Source: Streptomyces sp. CB02009
GTDB lineage: Bacteria; Actinomycetota; Actinomycetes; Streptomycetales; Streptomycetaceae
DNA length: 64,000 bases
NCBI RefSeq assembly: GCF_001905825.1
Contig: NZ_LIVV01000013.1
Span: forward strand, 62,001-126,000
Reading direction: 5' to 3'
The position numbers were made by a program, and so were the translations under genes. Under the pieces are notes generated by a model, which worked only from the letters and a program-made list of their open reading frames with translations, did not search any database and had not been told where the DNA came from. Shown in pieces: positions 1 to 8,630 of this stretch (the stretch's first letter is position 1; every line of letters starts with the position of its first letter).

Positions 1-408
1 ATGACGGACGCGCGCCACGCCCCACGAGCCGGCCGCAGCACCTTCCGTATCGGCGCCGCGGGGGGAGCGGTCCGGCCCTCCACCGGGTACGCCTTCGCGG
101 CCATCCAGCGCCAGACACGGACGGCGGCGTCCCTCGTACACGCGGGACGCGAACCCCTGCCTCCACGCGCCTACCCGCGCCGGTCACTCACGATGGACGC
201 CATCCTCCTCAGGGGGATCGACACCGGTCGGCTTTCCGGCCCCGACTTCTTCACACGGCTCTTCGACGAGGTGCCGACCGAGCGACTCCTGCGCTTCCTC
301 GACGGCGGTACGGGGCCGCTGGAGGAGTTTCGCATCGGCCTGCGCACCCCCGTCCTGTCCATGCTCCGCACCACCGCGGAGATGCCCTTCCTCACCCGCC
401 GCACCTGA
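1..408 (+). CDS. crtY: Lycopene cyclase CrtY, C-terminal part (5' end outside window)
   Basis: The reading frame is open from the window edge and ends at TGA 406-408, so the Met at position 1 is probably internal. The visible 135 residues match the C-terminal part of flavoprotein lycopene cyclases. They include a glycine-rich stretch (IGAAGGAVRPSTGYAF, about residues 17-32) that contributes to the FAD site, and an Arg-rich helix after it. CrtY converts lycopene to beta-carotene, the substrate of CrtU. The gene lies 33 bp upstream of crtU on the same strand, so the two are probably co-transcribed. The identification rests on the C-terminal motif and on context; the N-terminal FAD fold is not visible. 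Confidence 0.8.
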   Translation: MTDARHAPRAGRSTFRIGAAGGAVRPSTGYAFAAIQRQTRTAASLVHAGREPLPPRAYPRRSLTMDAILLRGIDTGRLSGPDFFTRLFDEVPTERLLRFLDGGTGPLEEFRIGLRTPVLSMLRTTAEMPFLTRRT

Positions 409-441
409 TGCGGCACCCGGTCACGAGAGCGAGTCCCCGTC

Positions 442-2013
442 ATGCGCTTCCCTCCACAAGACTCCGCCCCCCGTGGCCGGGACCGCAGGGCGGTCGTCGT
501 GCCCGCCCCCGAGGGACGCAGCACGCCGCCGGCCGGCCGGCGCCCGCGTTGTGCCGTCATCGGCGGCGGAATCGCCGGCATCGCGGCGGCGACGGTACTC
601 GCCGAGCGCGGCGTCGAGGTCACCCTCTACGAAAGGGAGCCCAGCCTCGGCGGGCGCCTGGCCGGCTGGTCGGACCGCCTGAGCGACGGCTCGGAGGTGA
701 CCATGAGCCGGGGGTTTCACGCCTTCTTCCGTCAGTACTACAACCTGCGCGGCCTCATCCGTCGCGTCGACCCCCGCCTCAGCACGCTCACCGGCCTCCC
801 GGACTACCCGCTCCAGCACAGCTCAGGACTCCACGACAGCTTCGCCCGGGTACCACGCACACCACCGTGGAGCGCGCTCGGCTTCGTGGCCCGCAGCCCC
901 AGTTTCGGCTGGCGTGACCTGCGCCGCATGAACGCGCGTGCGGCGCTGCCCCTGCTCGACGTACGGATCCCCGACGTCTATCACCGCTACGACGGGATCA
1001 GCGCCCGCGCCTTCCTCGACGACATCCGCTTCCCGACCGCGGCCCAACACCTCGCGTTCGAGGTGTTCTCCCGCAGCTTCTTCGCCGACCCGGACGAACT
1101 CTCCGCCGCCGAACTCGTCCTCATGTTCCACATCTACTTCCTCGGCTCGTCCGAGGGGCTCCTCTTCGACGTGCCGAACGAGCCGTACCCACAGGCACTG
1201 TGGGACCCCCTGGCCCGCTACCTCCAGGGCCACGGGGTCCGCATCCTGACCGGCACGAGCGTGCGGGAACTGACACCGGCGAACGGCGGCGGACACCTCG
1301 TCGCCTCTCAGGACGGCACGCAGCGCGTCGACGCGGTCGTCCTCGCCGCCGACACGCAGGGCCTGCGGGCCGTCGTCGAGGCGTCCCCCGCGCTCTGCGA
1401 CACCTCCTGGCGCTCCATGGTCGGCGCACTGCGCACGGCTCCGCCTTTCCTGGTCTCCCGCCTCTGGCTCGACCGGCCGGTGCGCCCCGACCGGCCCGGC
1501 TTCCTCGGCACCAGCGGATACGGGCCCCTCGACAACATCAGCGTCCTCGACCACTGGGAGGGCGAAGCCGCCCGATGGGCCGCCAGGACCGGCGGATCGG
1601 TGGTGGAACTCCACGCCTACGCCGTGGACCCCGCCGCCGACCCGCACCGGACCGCCCGTGACCTGATCACGCGGCTTCATGCCGTGTGGCCCGAGACACG
1701 AGCGGCGGTGATCGTCGACCAACGCCACGAACTCCGCTCCGACTGCCCGCTCTTCGAGGTGGCAGGACACCACAGGCGCCCGACCGTGGACACGCCCGAT
1801 CCGACCGTCACGGTCGCCGGGGACCTGGTCCGCACCGAGTACCCCGTGGCTCTCATGGAACGGGCGGCGACCACGGGCTTCCTCGCGGCCAACGCCCACC
1901 TCCGACGGTGGGGTCTGCGCGGCCAGACCCTGTGGACCGTTCCCGTCACGGGCCGCTCGGCACCCCTTCGGTTCCTCGCCCGGTCGGGGGCCCGTGGCAG
2001 CTTTGCGCGCTGA
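442..2013 (+). CDS. crtU: Carotenoid phi-ring synthase CrtU (beta-carotene desaturase/methyltransferase)
   Basis: This is a 523-residue FAD/NAD(P)-binding amine-oxidase-fold protein. The dinucleotide motif GGGIAG lies at residues 41-46, followed by a conserved acidic residue (LYEREPSLGGRLAGW). The MSRGFHAFFRQYYNLR region is typical of CrtU and related desaturases. In actinobacterial isorenieratene clusters CrtU turns the beta-ionone rings of beta-carotene into aromatic phi rings, giving isorenieratene. The start is ATG 442. The roughly 35-residue Pro/Arg-rich leader before the FAD motif is poorly conserved-looking, so a downstream start is possible. The gene is convergent with the Rieske gene, 47 bp away, and no obvious hairpin lies between them. 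Confidence 0.9.
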   Translation: MRFPPQDSAPRGRDRRAVVVPAPEGRSTPPAGRRPRCAVIGGGIAGIAAATVLAERGVEVTLYEREPSLGGRLAGWSDRLSDGSEVTMSRGFHAFFRQYYNLRGLIRRVDPRLSTLTGLPDYPLQHSSGLHDSFARVPRTPPWSALGFVARSPSFGWRDLRRMNARAALPLLDVRIPDVYHRYDGISARAFLDDIRFPTAAQHLAFEVFSRSFFADPDELSAAELVLMFHIYFLGSSEGLLFDVPNEPYPQALWDPLARYLQGHGVRILTGTSVRELTPANGGGHLVASQDGTQRVDAVVLAADTQGLRAVVEASPALCDTSWRSMVGALRTAPPFLVSRLWLDRPVRPDRPGFLGTSGYGPLDNISVLDHWEGEAARWAARTGGSVVELHAYAVDPAADPHRTARDLITRLHAVWPETRAAVIVDQRHELRSDCPLFEVAGHHRRPTVDTPDPTVTVAGDLVRTEYPVALMERAATTGFLAANAHLRRWGLRGQTLWTVPVTGRSAPLRFLARSGARGSFAR

Positions 2014-2060
2014 ATCGATTGCTGGGACTGCCCAGGTTCTCGTGTTCCGCGAGATGACTC

Positions 2061-3080
2061 CTAGCCGGGAAACCGGCCTGTGCTCCGGAGTCGCCAGCGG
2101 CGCTCCGCATAGGCGAGGTCGTCCCGCCACAGCCGCCCGGCCGTGGACCGCATGGCGGGCCGGAGCAAAGGGGCCAGGATGCGGGCGACGGCGAAGCCGG
2201 GACGGTCCGACGTGGCCATGACCGCTTCCACCACCGCCGTGCGGGGGAGACCGGCCGCCGTGGGGGTCAGCGGGGTGGCATGGGTCTCCACCACGGAGCC
2301 CGCCCCCTCGCCCTGCACGATCCGCATGGTGACCGTCCGTGGGTCCGGAGCCCTGAATGCGGCGGTCACGGGCACCACGGCGCGTCCCGCAACCTTGAAC
2401 GACACGCGCACGATCAGGGCGTCCTCGGCGTCCGGGGCGTCGTCCGCCGGAGTCGAGACGACCTGGAGATCGACGAAGGAGTACGGGTGGAGCCACGCCC
2501 CGTGCCAGGGGTCGAGGCGGTTGGCGACGACGTCCTGGGGCTCGCATGCGCCGACGCCGGTGTAGACGGCCGCGATCGCGTCCCCGGCGAGGGGACGCGG
2601 TGGTACGACGGGGTGCTCCGTCGGTTCCTCACCTCCGACGCGGTCCAGGCGCACCCAGACCAGCACGCCGTCGTCGTGGGCCGGCCAGGGTTCCCAGCCG
2701 GCGAAGGGCGATCCGTCCAGGGCCAGGCCGTGCCAGCGGCAGATGAGGGTCCCGCACCGCACCGCGCCGTCCTTCAGCGGGGCCCCGAGGTGAGGGCAGA
2801 TTCCTGAGCCCGCGCACACCTCGCCGTGCCCGTCACGCCAGAGCACGATCTCGACGCCGGCCACGGTCCGGCCGGTCGGCCGGTCTGTGCGGACGTCACG
2901 GCTCGCCCCCACGACGTACCAGTTCCCCGAGGGACGGGACGTGGCCCGCCGCAGTCCCGCGGCGATCGCCGCGGGGCGCGCCTGCCTCCACGTGGACTCC
3001 TGGTCCTCCCAGGGCACCGGGGCGTGCCGGACGGTGAGCGGCAGTCGGGTCCGGCCCCCGCGCTGACGGAGCTTTCTCAT
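2061..3080 (-). CDS. crtV: Rieske non-heme iron oxygenase-like protein of the crt cluster (CrtV position, DUF5914-type)
   Basis: The 339-residue protein has a Rieske [2Fe-2S] motif, with Cys95-x-His97 and Cys114-x2-His117. It also has a mononuclear-iron motif D190-x2-H193-x4-H198 (NRLDPWHGAWLH). Both are hallmarks of Rieske oxygenases. Its start ATG 3078-3080 overlaps the crtB stop in an ATGA, so it is translationally coupled as the last gene of crtE-I-B-V. Genes in this position of Streptomyces isorenieratene clusters are called crtV, and their role is not settled. The intact metal ligands suggest oxidation of a carotenoid or intermediate, which is inference. An upstream in-frame extension exists, but it would lie inside crtB and is rejected. 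Confidence 0.85.
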   Translation of the reverse strand: MRKLRQRGGRTRLPLTVRHAPVPWEDQESTWRQARPAAIAAGLRRATSRPSGNWYVVGASRDVRTDRPTGRTVAGVEIVLWRDGHGEVCAGSGICPHLGAPLKDGAVRCGTLICRWHGLALDGSPFAGWEPWPAHDDGVLVWVRLDRVGGEEPTEHPVVPPRPLAGDAIAAVYTGVGACEPQDVVANRLDPWHGAWLHPYSFVDLQVVSTPADDAPDAEDALIVRVSFKVAGRAVVPVTAAFRAPDPRTVTMRIVQGEGAGSVVETHATPLTPTAAGLPRTAVVEAVMATSDRPGFAVARILAPLLRPAMRSTAGRLWRDDLAYAERRWRLRSTGRFPG

Positions 3081-4108
3081 CGGGCGTCCCTCGTCACGTG
3101 TTCCTGCTTTCCGCTCGTCCCCGTCGTACCGGTCGGAGGGACGGAGGACACCCGGGCCGCGGGACGGCGGCGCCGGATCCGCCGCCCGGCGCGCGCCGCC
3201 AGCGCGCCGGCGAGACCGGGCAGGGCGATCGACGCCCTGCGGCGCGCGCCGACCACGGCGCGCCGGTGCACGACCGCGTAGCCCTCTTCCTCGATCACCG
3301 CAAGGATCTCCCTGTACAGGACGAACGCGGTGCGCACGCAGGGCGCCGACACGGGTTCCAGCATGTCGATGCCGGGTTCCGCCTCGCGGTACACCTCGTG
3401 CGTCAGGGCGGCGGCCGCCCGCAGGGCTTCGGTGATGCGCCGGTCGCGACAGCCGGTGAGCCGGCTCCATCGCAGCAGTTCCCGGTCGACGCCCGAGGCG
3501 GCCAGCAGGTCACCCGGCAGGTAGACCCGTCCCCGGTCCAGGTCCTCTCCCACGTCGCGGAGGAAGTTCGTCAGCTGGAAGGCGACGCCGAGCGCCGCCG
3601 CGTACGGCTCGGCCTGCTCCCGGGGAACGACGGTCCCGAGGACCGGCACCATCTGGAGCCCGATGACGGCCGCGGAGCCGTGCATGTAGTCGCGCAGATC
3701 GGCGTACGTCGCGTACTCCCGCACGAACAGATCACGGCGCATGGAGCGCAGGAAGTCCTCGAAGTGCCGCGGGGCGATGTCGAGGCGGGCGCGGGTGTGC
3801 GCCGCGGCCGCCACCGCCGGCTCGGTCACGCGTTCGCCGCGCAGCGCGCGGTGCCACTGCGCTTCCAGGGCGTTGAGAGCGGCTGCCCGCTCGGCGGGGG
3901 AGGCGGAGTGCGTGTCGTCGACGATGTCGTCCGCCCGCCGGGCGAAGCCGTAGAGGGCGTGGACCGCGCTGCGTCGGTCGAGGGGCAGGAGTCGCGTCGC
4001 GAGGAAGTACGTCCTGCCGTGGCGGGCGTTCAGTCTGCGGCACTCCGTGTAGGCGGCGCGGAGCGGGGGATCGGTTACTCCTGATGCGTTGAGCTCACGT
4101 GTCGTCAT
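3077..4108 (-). CDS. crtB: Phytoene synthase CrtB
   Basis: CrtB joins two geranylgeranyl diphosphates to give phytoene. The 343-residue protein belongs to the squalene/phytoene synthase family. The first aspartate-rich motif DDIVDD is at residues 60-65 and the second lies in LTNFLRDVGEDLDRGRVYLP, both Mg-diphosphate binding. Its first 14 bases overlap the end of crtI, and its TGA overlaps the start of the Rieske gene, so the crt genes are tightly coupled. The last 35 or so residues are a basic and Thr/Gly-rich tail outside the catalytic fold. This tail may simply carry the coupling overlap. Start ATG 4108. Confidence 0.93.
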   Translation of the reverse strand: MTTRELNASGVTDPPLRAAYTECRRLNARHGRTYFLATRLLPLDRRSAVHALYGFARRADDIVDDTHSASPAERAAALNALEAQWHRALRGERVTEPAVAAAAHTRARLDIAPRHFEDFLRSMRRDLFVREYATYADLRDYMHGSAAVIGLQMVPVLGTVVPREQAEPYAAALGVAFQLTNFLRDVGEDLDRGRVYLPGDLLAASGVDRELLRWSRLTGCRDRRITEALRAAAALTHEVYREAEPGIDMLEPVSAPCVRTAFVLYREILAVIEEEGYAVVHRRAVVGARRRASIALPGLAGALAARAGRRIRRRRPAARVSSVPPTGTTGTSGKQEHVTRDAR

Positions 4109-5645
4109 CGGTCGCCCTGTCGCGCCGACCGGTCGTGCGCACCGCGCTCCGCGTTCGCCCCGCGGACCCCGCTCCCGTGATCCGCTGCGCGGCCAGTTTT
4201 CCGGAGATGAGTACCGGGGGGACGCCCACTCCCGGCGTGGTCCCGCAACCGGCGAGCACGGCGTTCTCCGTGCCCCGGACCAGGTTGCGCGGTCGGAAGG
4301 GCCCCGTCTGCGTGAAGGTGTGGGACACCGAGAAGGGAGTGCCCACCGTGTGGCCCCGGGCGGTCCAGTCCGCCGGCGTGACCAGGCACTCCTCGTCGAT
4401 CGCTGCGCCGAAGCCGTGCAGCCCGCGCTTCTCCAGTTCGGCCACGAGGCTGTCCCGGTAGGCCGGGCCCAGGTCGCCCCAGTGAGCCGCGCCCAGGCCG
4501 ACGTCGGTGTTGGGGCAGGGGGCGAGGACGTAGTGGAGATGGCGGCCGGGCGGGGCGAGGGCGGGATCGGTGGCCGTGGGCCGCGTGATGAGGAGCGAGG
4601 GATCGGTCATCAGCTCTCCTGTCCGGGTGAGTTCGTCGAACGTGCGGGACCACTCGGAGCCGAAGGAGAGGGTGTGGTGCCCGAGTGCGGGCCAGGTGCG
4701 GTCGGTCCCCGCATGCAGGATCACCGCGCTGGGGGAGTGGCGAACCCGGCCCGGACGGCGGGGCGTACGCCCCAGGAGCCGGTACGCGAGGGGGAGTTCC
4801 GTGGTGAGGACGACGGCGTCGCAGGCGATCCGCTCGTGCTCGGTCACGACGGCGGTGACGCGTGCCCCCGACCGTTCGAGTGCGGTGACCCTCTGGCCGT
4901 AGTGGAAGAGCGCCCCGGCCCGCTCGGCGGAGTGCGCCATGGCCGCGGGCACCGCGTGCATGCCGCCCCGGGGGAAGTACACCCCCGCCACCGTGTCCAT
5001 GTAGGCGATGACCGCGTAGGCGGCCAGCGCCCGCGAGGGCGGGACCCCGGCGTAGAGCGACTGGAAGGAGAAGACGCGGCGCAACCTGTCGTCCCTCAGG
5101 AAGGAGCCGATGGCCCGGTCCAGCCGCCCCAGTCCGCCGAGGGCGACGAGACGGGCCAGGTCGGGGTGGATCAACTGGGCGGGGGTGTCGAAGTTCGCAT
5201 CGATGAAGCGGCGCATCTGCACCGCGTACAGCCTGCTCAGCCAGTCCCGCATCCTCAGGTAGCCCCGGGCCTCCCGAGCGCCCGCGAACCGCTCCACCTC
5301 GGCGGCCATCGCCTGGGCATCGGTGTGGACGTCGATGCTGCTTCCGTCGGAGAACAGGGCGCGGTAGGCCGGGTGCAGCGGAACGAGGTCGACCTCGTCG
5401 GCCAGCGAGTCCCCGACGGCCGCGAACGCCTCGTCCAGAATGTCGGGCATCGTCAGGACGGTTGGCCCCGTGTCGATGCGATAGCCACCGAGTTCCATCC
5501 GGCCCGCCCGTCCCCCTGGGCCGGCGTCCCTCTCGACGACGGTCACCTGCCGTCCTGAGCCCAGCAGGTGCAGGGCCGCCGACAGGCCGGCGAGGCCGGC
5601 TCCCACCACGACGACGTGGTCGGTCCTACCCGGTAGCCTTCTCAT
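4095..5645 (-). CDS. crtI: Phytoene desaturase CrtI
   Basis: CrtI desaturates phytoene stepwise to lycopene. The 516-residue FAD-dependent protein opens with the dinucleotide motif VVVVGAGLAGLSAALHLLGSG (GAGLAG at residues 15-20), followed by VVERDAGPGGRAG. The bacterial-type C-terminal signature is also present (NAVLAGCGTTPGVGVPPVLISGKLAAQRI). The ATG at 5643-5645 overlaps the crtE TGA as ATGA. The length is normal for CrtI. It lies in the middle of the crtE-crtI-crtB-crtV operon. Confidence 0.94.
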   Translation of the reverse strand: MRRLPGRTDHVVVVGAGLAGLSAALHLLGSGRQVTVVERDAGPGGRAGRMELGGYRIDTGPTVLTMPDILDEAFAAVGDSLADEVDLVPLHPAYRALFSDGSSIDVHTDAQAMAAEVERFAGAREARGYLRMRDWLSRLYAVQMRRFIDANFDTPAQLIHPDLARLVALGGLGRLDRAIGSFLRDDRLRRVFSFQSLYAGVPPSRALAAYAVIAYMDTVAGVYFPRGGMHAVPAAMAHSAERAGALFHYGQRVTALERSGARVTAVVTEHERIACDAVVLTTELPLAYRLLGRTPRRPGRVRHSPSAVILHAGTDRTWPALGHHTLSFGSEWSRTFDELTRTGELMTDPSLLITRPTATDPALAPPGRHLHYVLAPCPNTDVGLGAAHWGDLGPAYRDSLVAELEKRGLHGFGAAIDEECLVTPADWTARGHTVGTPFSVSHTFTQTGPFRPRNLVRGTENAVLAGCGTTPGVGVPPVLISGKLAAQRITGAGSAGRTRSAVRTTGRRDRATDDDT

Positions 5646-6823
5646 CGGGCTCGTCCCGTCAGGACCGCGGTACGCCCGGGGTCGGTTCTCCCCGCGTCGC
5701 CGGGATAGCCGACGGCGGAATGCCCGGGGAGACGGACACCGCCGGCGTCGAGGAGCAGCCGGGCGACGTGCTCGGCCGGCTGCTGAACCGGCGCGGCCCC
5801 TCGCAGGACCCTGACGGCACGCTCACACAGCCGTTCGACCTTCGCCGTGACGTGCGCACGGGCCCCGTGGGCGACCAGCAGGTCCAGCACCTGGCGCACC
5901 TGCTCGTCGGTCGCGGTGGGGCAACCCACCACGGTCTCCAGCAGCCGCATGCCGTCGCTGTCGCCGCGCCGGGCGCACATCTCGCGACCCACCGCCATGA
6001 GGTAGGTCGCCTTGCCCGCCCGAATGTCGTCCCCGGCCGGCTTACCGGTCGTGCCCGGATCGCCGAACGCCCCTTGCAGATCGTCGTGCAGCTGGAACGC
6101 GATGCCCGCGCACAGGCCGGCCCGGCTCAGACCGCGGACCGTCTCAGGGCCCGCTCCGGCCAGCAACGCGCCGATGACCAGTGGATGTACGGCGGAGTAC
6201 CGCGCCGTCTTGAGGATCGCGGTCCGTATGGCGCGCCCGGGGGAGTGGGCGTTCGTGGCCTGTCCGTGCAGATCCAGATACTGCCCGGCGATCATCTCGG
6301 TCCGCATGGCACGCCACTGCCTCCCGAGCGTCAGGGAGTGCGGAGACGTGAGCAGGGCTTCCGCGAACGTGTCGTCTGCCCAGGTCAGAGCCAGGTCCCC
6401 GACGAGGATCGCGGCCGAACCGCCGAGCGTGACCAGGGGGCGGGGACGCCCGGACGTCCCGTACTGCCGATCCACCGCGTCGTGGACCGCCGGCTCACCC
6501 CTCCGCATCGACGAGCCGTCCATGACGTCGTCATGGACGAGGGCGCAGGTCTGGACGAGCTCGACGGCCGCCGCCGTCAGCAACGCCGTCTCCGTCTCGT
6601 CCCCGCCTCCGCCGCAGGCGCGCATGGCCCACCACAGCAGCTGGGATCTGCGGCGTCGGCCACCCCTCGCCGTGAAGGCGGCCACGCGCCCGGCGATGTC
6701 GGCGGCGAAGATCCCCTCCAGGGCCCGCGCCTCTTCGAGGCGCCGTCCGAGCAGGTCGTCGAGCACGAGGGCGAGGGCCGCCGGGACGTCCCGGTCGACG
6801 GTCGGGGGGTCGAGAGTGCGCAT
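5642..6823 (-). CDS. crtE: Geranylgeranyl diphosphate synthase CrtE
   Basis: The 393-residue polyprenyl synthetase makes the C20 precursor for phytoene. The first Asp-rich motif DDVMD is at residues 98-102, and the second site DDLQGAFGD is at about 247-255. It is the promoter-proximal gene of the leftward crt operon, and its stop overlaps the crtI start (ATGA). The ATG at 6823 begins MRTLDPPTVDRDVPAAL, which matches the short N-terminus of actinobacterial homologues. The 200-bp gap to crtT should hold divergent promoters. Carotenoid operons in streptomycetes are often light-induced through a LitR/ECF-sigma pair, but neither regulator is in this window. Confidence 0.93.
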   Translation of the reverse strand: MRTLDPPTVDRDVPAALALVLDDLLGRRLEEARALEGIFAADIAGRVAAFTARGGRRRRSQLLWWAMRACGGGGDETETALLTAAAVELVQTCALVHDDVMDGSSMRRGEPAVHDAVDRQYGTSGRPRPLVTLGGSAAILVGDLALTWADDTFAEALLTSPHSLTLGRQWRAMRTEMIAGQYLDLHGQATNAHSPGRAIRTAILKTARYSAVHPLVIGALLAGAGPETVRGLSRAGLCAGIAFQLHDDLQGAFGDPGTTGKPAGDDIRAGKATYLMAVGREMCARRGDSDGMRLLETVVGCPTATDEQVRQVLDLLVAHGARAHVTAKVERLCERAVRVLRGAAPVQQPAEHVARLLLDAGGVRLPGHSAVGYPGDAGRTDPGRTAVLTGRAR

Positions 6824-7023
6824 GTCGGTTCCCTTGCTGCCGAGCGTCGGGCAGTGCGGTGCGTCAGGAGTTCACTACCGCCCTTGTCCGCGGATGCAGC
6901 CGTCGCTAGGCCACCTGGGCGCCGGGAACACCCCCGGGGCCGGTCGGATCCCCCGGCGTGCCTCGCGGCCGGGCCGCACCCCGTGCAGGAGGCTGGACGA
7001 AGATTCTCACCGGAGGGATGCGC

Positions 7024-7731
7024 ATGAGCCTGTTGCGTGACGGGGACCTCGTCGCCGCGTTCGACCACGCCTCGCCGACCTACGACCGCATGACCTCCGC
7101 CAGCCCCGGGTACTCGGCTCACCTCCTCCGGTCGGCGCGGCGCCTGGGGCTCCCGCGGCGAGGCGCCGGTATGACCCTGCTGGACCTGGGATGCGGGACC
7201 GGCACCTCCACGGCGGCCCTGCTCCGAACAGCTCCCGCCGCCACCCTCATCGGGGTCGACGCCTCCGCCGGCATGCTCGCCCGCGCTCGGAGCAAGCCGT
7301 GGCCGCGGGACGTGTCCTTCGTGCACGCCCCGGTCGAGCACATGGATCAGGTGGAGGGGGCTGGCCCGTACGACGCGGTCTTCGCCGCCTACCTGCTGCG
7401 CAACGTCTCGGATCCGGACGCCGTGCTGGCCACCGTTCACCGCGTGCTCCGGCCCGGCGGACGCCTGGCCGTCCACGAGTACAGTCTCAGCGGACGAACC
7501 TCGCACCGCCTCGTCTGGACGGCGGTCATGAACGGATTCGTACGCCCCTGGGGGCGTCTCCACGGAGACGCCGCCCTCTACCGGCACCTGTTCCGCAGCG
7601 TGCTGGACTTCGACACGGCGGACGCCTTCTGCGAAAGGCTCCGCGGGGCCGGTTTCGTACGGGTGCGCTGTCTGCCGCAGCCGGGATGGCAGACAGGCAT
7701 CACCCACACATTCCTCGCCGAACGCCCTTGA
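7024..7731 (+). CDS. crtT: SAM-dependent methyltransferase CrtT-like
   Basis: The 235-residue class I methyltransferase of the UbiE type has motif I as LDLGCGTGTSTAAL and a following acidic residue in LIGVDASAGM. The ATG at 7024 was chosen because CGGAGGG lies about 7 bases upstream. The ATG at 7018 is too close to that ribosome site. A methyltransferase gene named crtT accompanies crtY and crtU in the isorenieratene clusters of S. griseus and relatives, where its exact role is unproven. Here it is separated from crtY-crtU by the crtE operon and reads divergently from crtE. It ends at a bidirectional hairpin at 7802-7846. Confidence 0.8.
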   Translation: MSLLRDGDLVAAFDHASPTYDRMTSASPGYSAHLLRSARRLGLPRRGAGMTLLDLGCGTGTSTAALLRTAPAATLIGVDASAGMLARARSKPWPRDVSFVHAPVEHMDQVEGAGPYDAVFAAYLLRNVSDPDAVLATVHRVLRPGGRLAVHEYSLSGRTSHRLVWTAVMNGFVRPWGRLHGDAALYRHLFRSVLDFDTADAFCERLRGAGFVRVRCLPQPGWQTGITHTFLAERP

Positions 7732-7801
7732 GCGGGGGCACCGGCAGACGAACGGACGGCGGAGCGGCCGCCCCCTGAGGCCGTACTGCCCGCAGGGACC
7801 C

Positions 7802-7846
7802 GGGTCGCGCCCGACGGTCGGCTCCGGCCGACAGCGGGCGCGACCC
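7802..7846. terminator. Bidirectional hairpin between crtT and the DUF6479 gene
   Basis: A perfect 12-bp stem (GGGTCGCGCCCG / CGGGCGCGACCC) encloses a second 6-bp stem with a 4-base loop. It lies between two convergent genes, so it can end transcription from both sides. There is no U-tract, as is usual in Streptomyces. Confidence 0.7.
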
Positions 7847-7871
7847 CGGCTGGTCTTCCTGTGCCAGGCGG

Positions 7872-8126
7872 TCACCGGTCTTCGGTGGCGGGAACCCGCT
7901 CCGTACGTCCGCGCAGCTGATGCGGGCGCAGCCGCTGCCCCTGGCTGCTCTCGGGAACGGCCACCGAGCGACGGTGTTCGTACGTCGCTCCGGGTAGCCG
8001 GTCCGTCAGGGGGCGCCGCGGCTGGTCCTCGGGGCGGGGCGGGGGAGTCGCCTCCGTCTGGAGTCGGGACCCCAGAACGAACGCGCCGATCAGCATGGTC
8101 ACCACGATCAGTCCGACGAAGTACAC
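7872..8126 (-). CDS. Small DUF6479-type membrane-anchored protein
   Basis: The 84-residue protein has one N-terminal hydrophobic segment (VGLIVVTMLIGAFVLGSRL, residues 4-22). A Pro/Arg/Glu-rich tail follows, with PPRPEDQPRRPL and the end motif LRPHQLRGRTE. This layout matches the DUF6479 family that is common in Streptomyces: one membrane helix plus a conserved cytoplasmic tail. The function is unknown. The start is GTG 8126, supported by GGAGG about 7 bases upstream. Confidence 0.65.
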   Translation of the reverse strand: MYFVGLIVVTMLIGAFVLGSRLQTEATPPPRPEDQPRRPLTDRLPGATYEHRRSVAVPESSQGQRLRPHQLRGRTERVPATEDR

Positions 8127-8246
8127 GACAGCCTCCTGCCGAATGGATGGGTCTACGACACGTGTGCGACAGCCACCTCATGTGCGGGGTGACCTGATGG
8201 GCCGGCTCCGGACGTGGAGGAGCGCACGCTTGCGGAGCCATGGCCC

Positions 8247-8447
8247 TCAGATCGAGGAGAGCGGGGTGCTCGGGTCGTCCGCTTCCGGCGTCACACGCCA
8301 TCCGACCCCGAGGCAGCCGGGGGGAAACGCCGGGAAGAGGTGTCCGGCCATGTCGATCCGCCATCGGTGCTCTGCCGCGCAGTCGCAGACGTATTCGCCC
8401 GCCGCGGGTGTGTAGCTGCCGGGATGGAACACGGGGCTTGCGGACAT
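8247..8447 (-). CDS. Small hypothetical protein with a Cys pair
   Basis: The 66-residue protein is soluble and has a CDC motif (EYVCDCAAEHRW) and a third Cys near the C-terminus (PPGCLGVGWR). I do not recognise a named family. The composition and motif spacing look like a real conserved small Streptomyces protein rather than chance. The ATG at 8447 is preferred because GAGGTGGG lies 4-5 bases upstream; a GTG at 8456 is the alternative. It lies in a pocket between DUF6479 and hemH, all leftward. Confidence 0.5.
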   Translation of the reverse strand: MSASPVFHPGSYTPAAGEYVCDCAAEHRWRIDMAGHLFPAFPPGCLGVGWRVTPEADDPSTPLSSI

Positions 8448-8591
8448 GTTGCCCACCTCACTGATTCAGAGTGACGTTGTGGCCCTATTTCAACCCCTTC
8501 GTTCCTCATGGATGCGTCGAGAGGAGAGTTCACTCGTCCGGTCTTGTGGTGCCGTTCCCCGGATGGCCTCCGCACTCCAGGTCATTGGGTG

Positions 8592-8625
8592 GGAGCTCCT
8601 CCGCGACACGTCACGGAGGAGCTCC
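8592..8625 (-). terminator. Hairpin downstream of hemH
   Basis: A perfect 12-bp stem (GGAGCTCCTCCG / CGGAGGAGCTCC) with a 10-base loop starts 6 bp past the hemH stop. It probably ends hemH transcription. Confidence 0.7.
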
Positions 8626-8630
8626 GCCCC

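Noticed and set aside
4089..5558. 489-residue plus-strand frame over crtI
   Set aside because: It is the shadow of crtI, with no recognisable fold.
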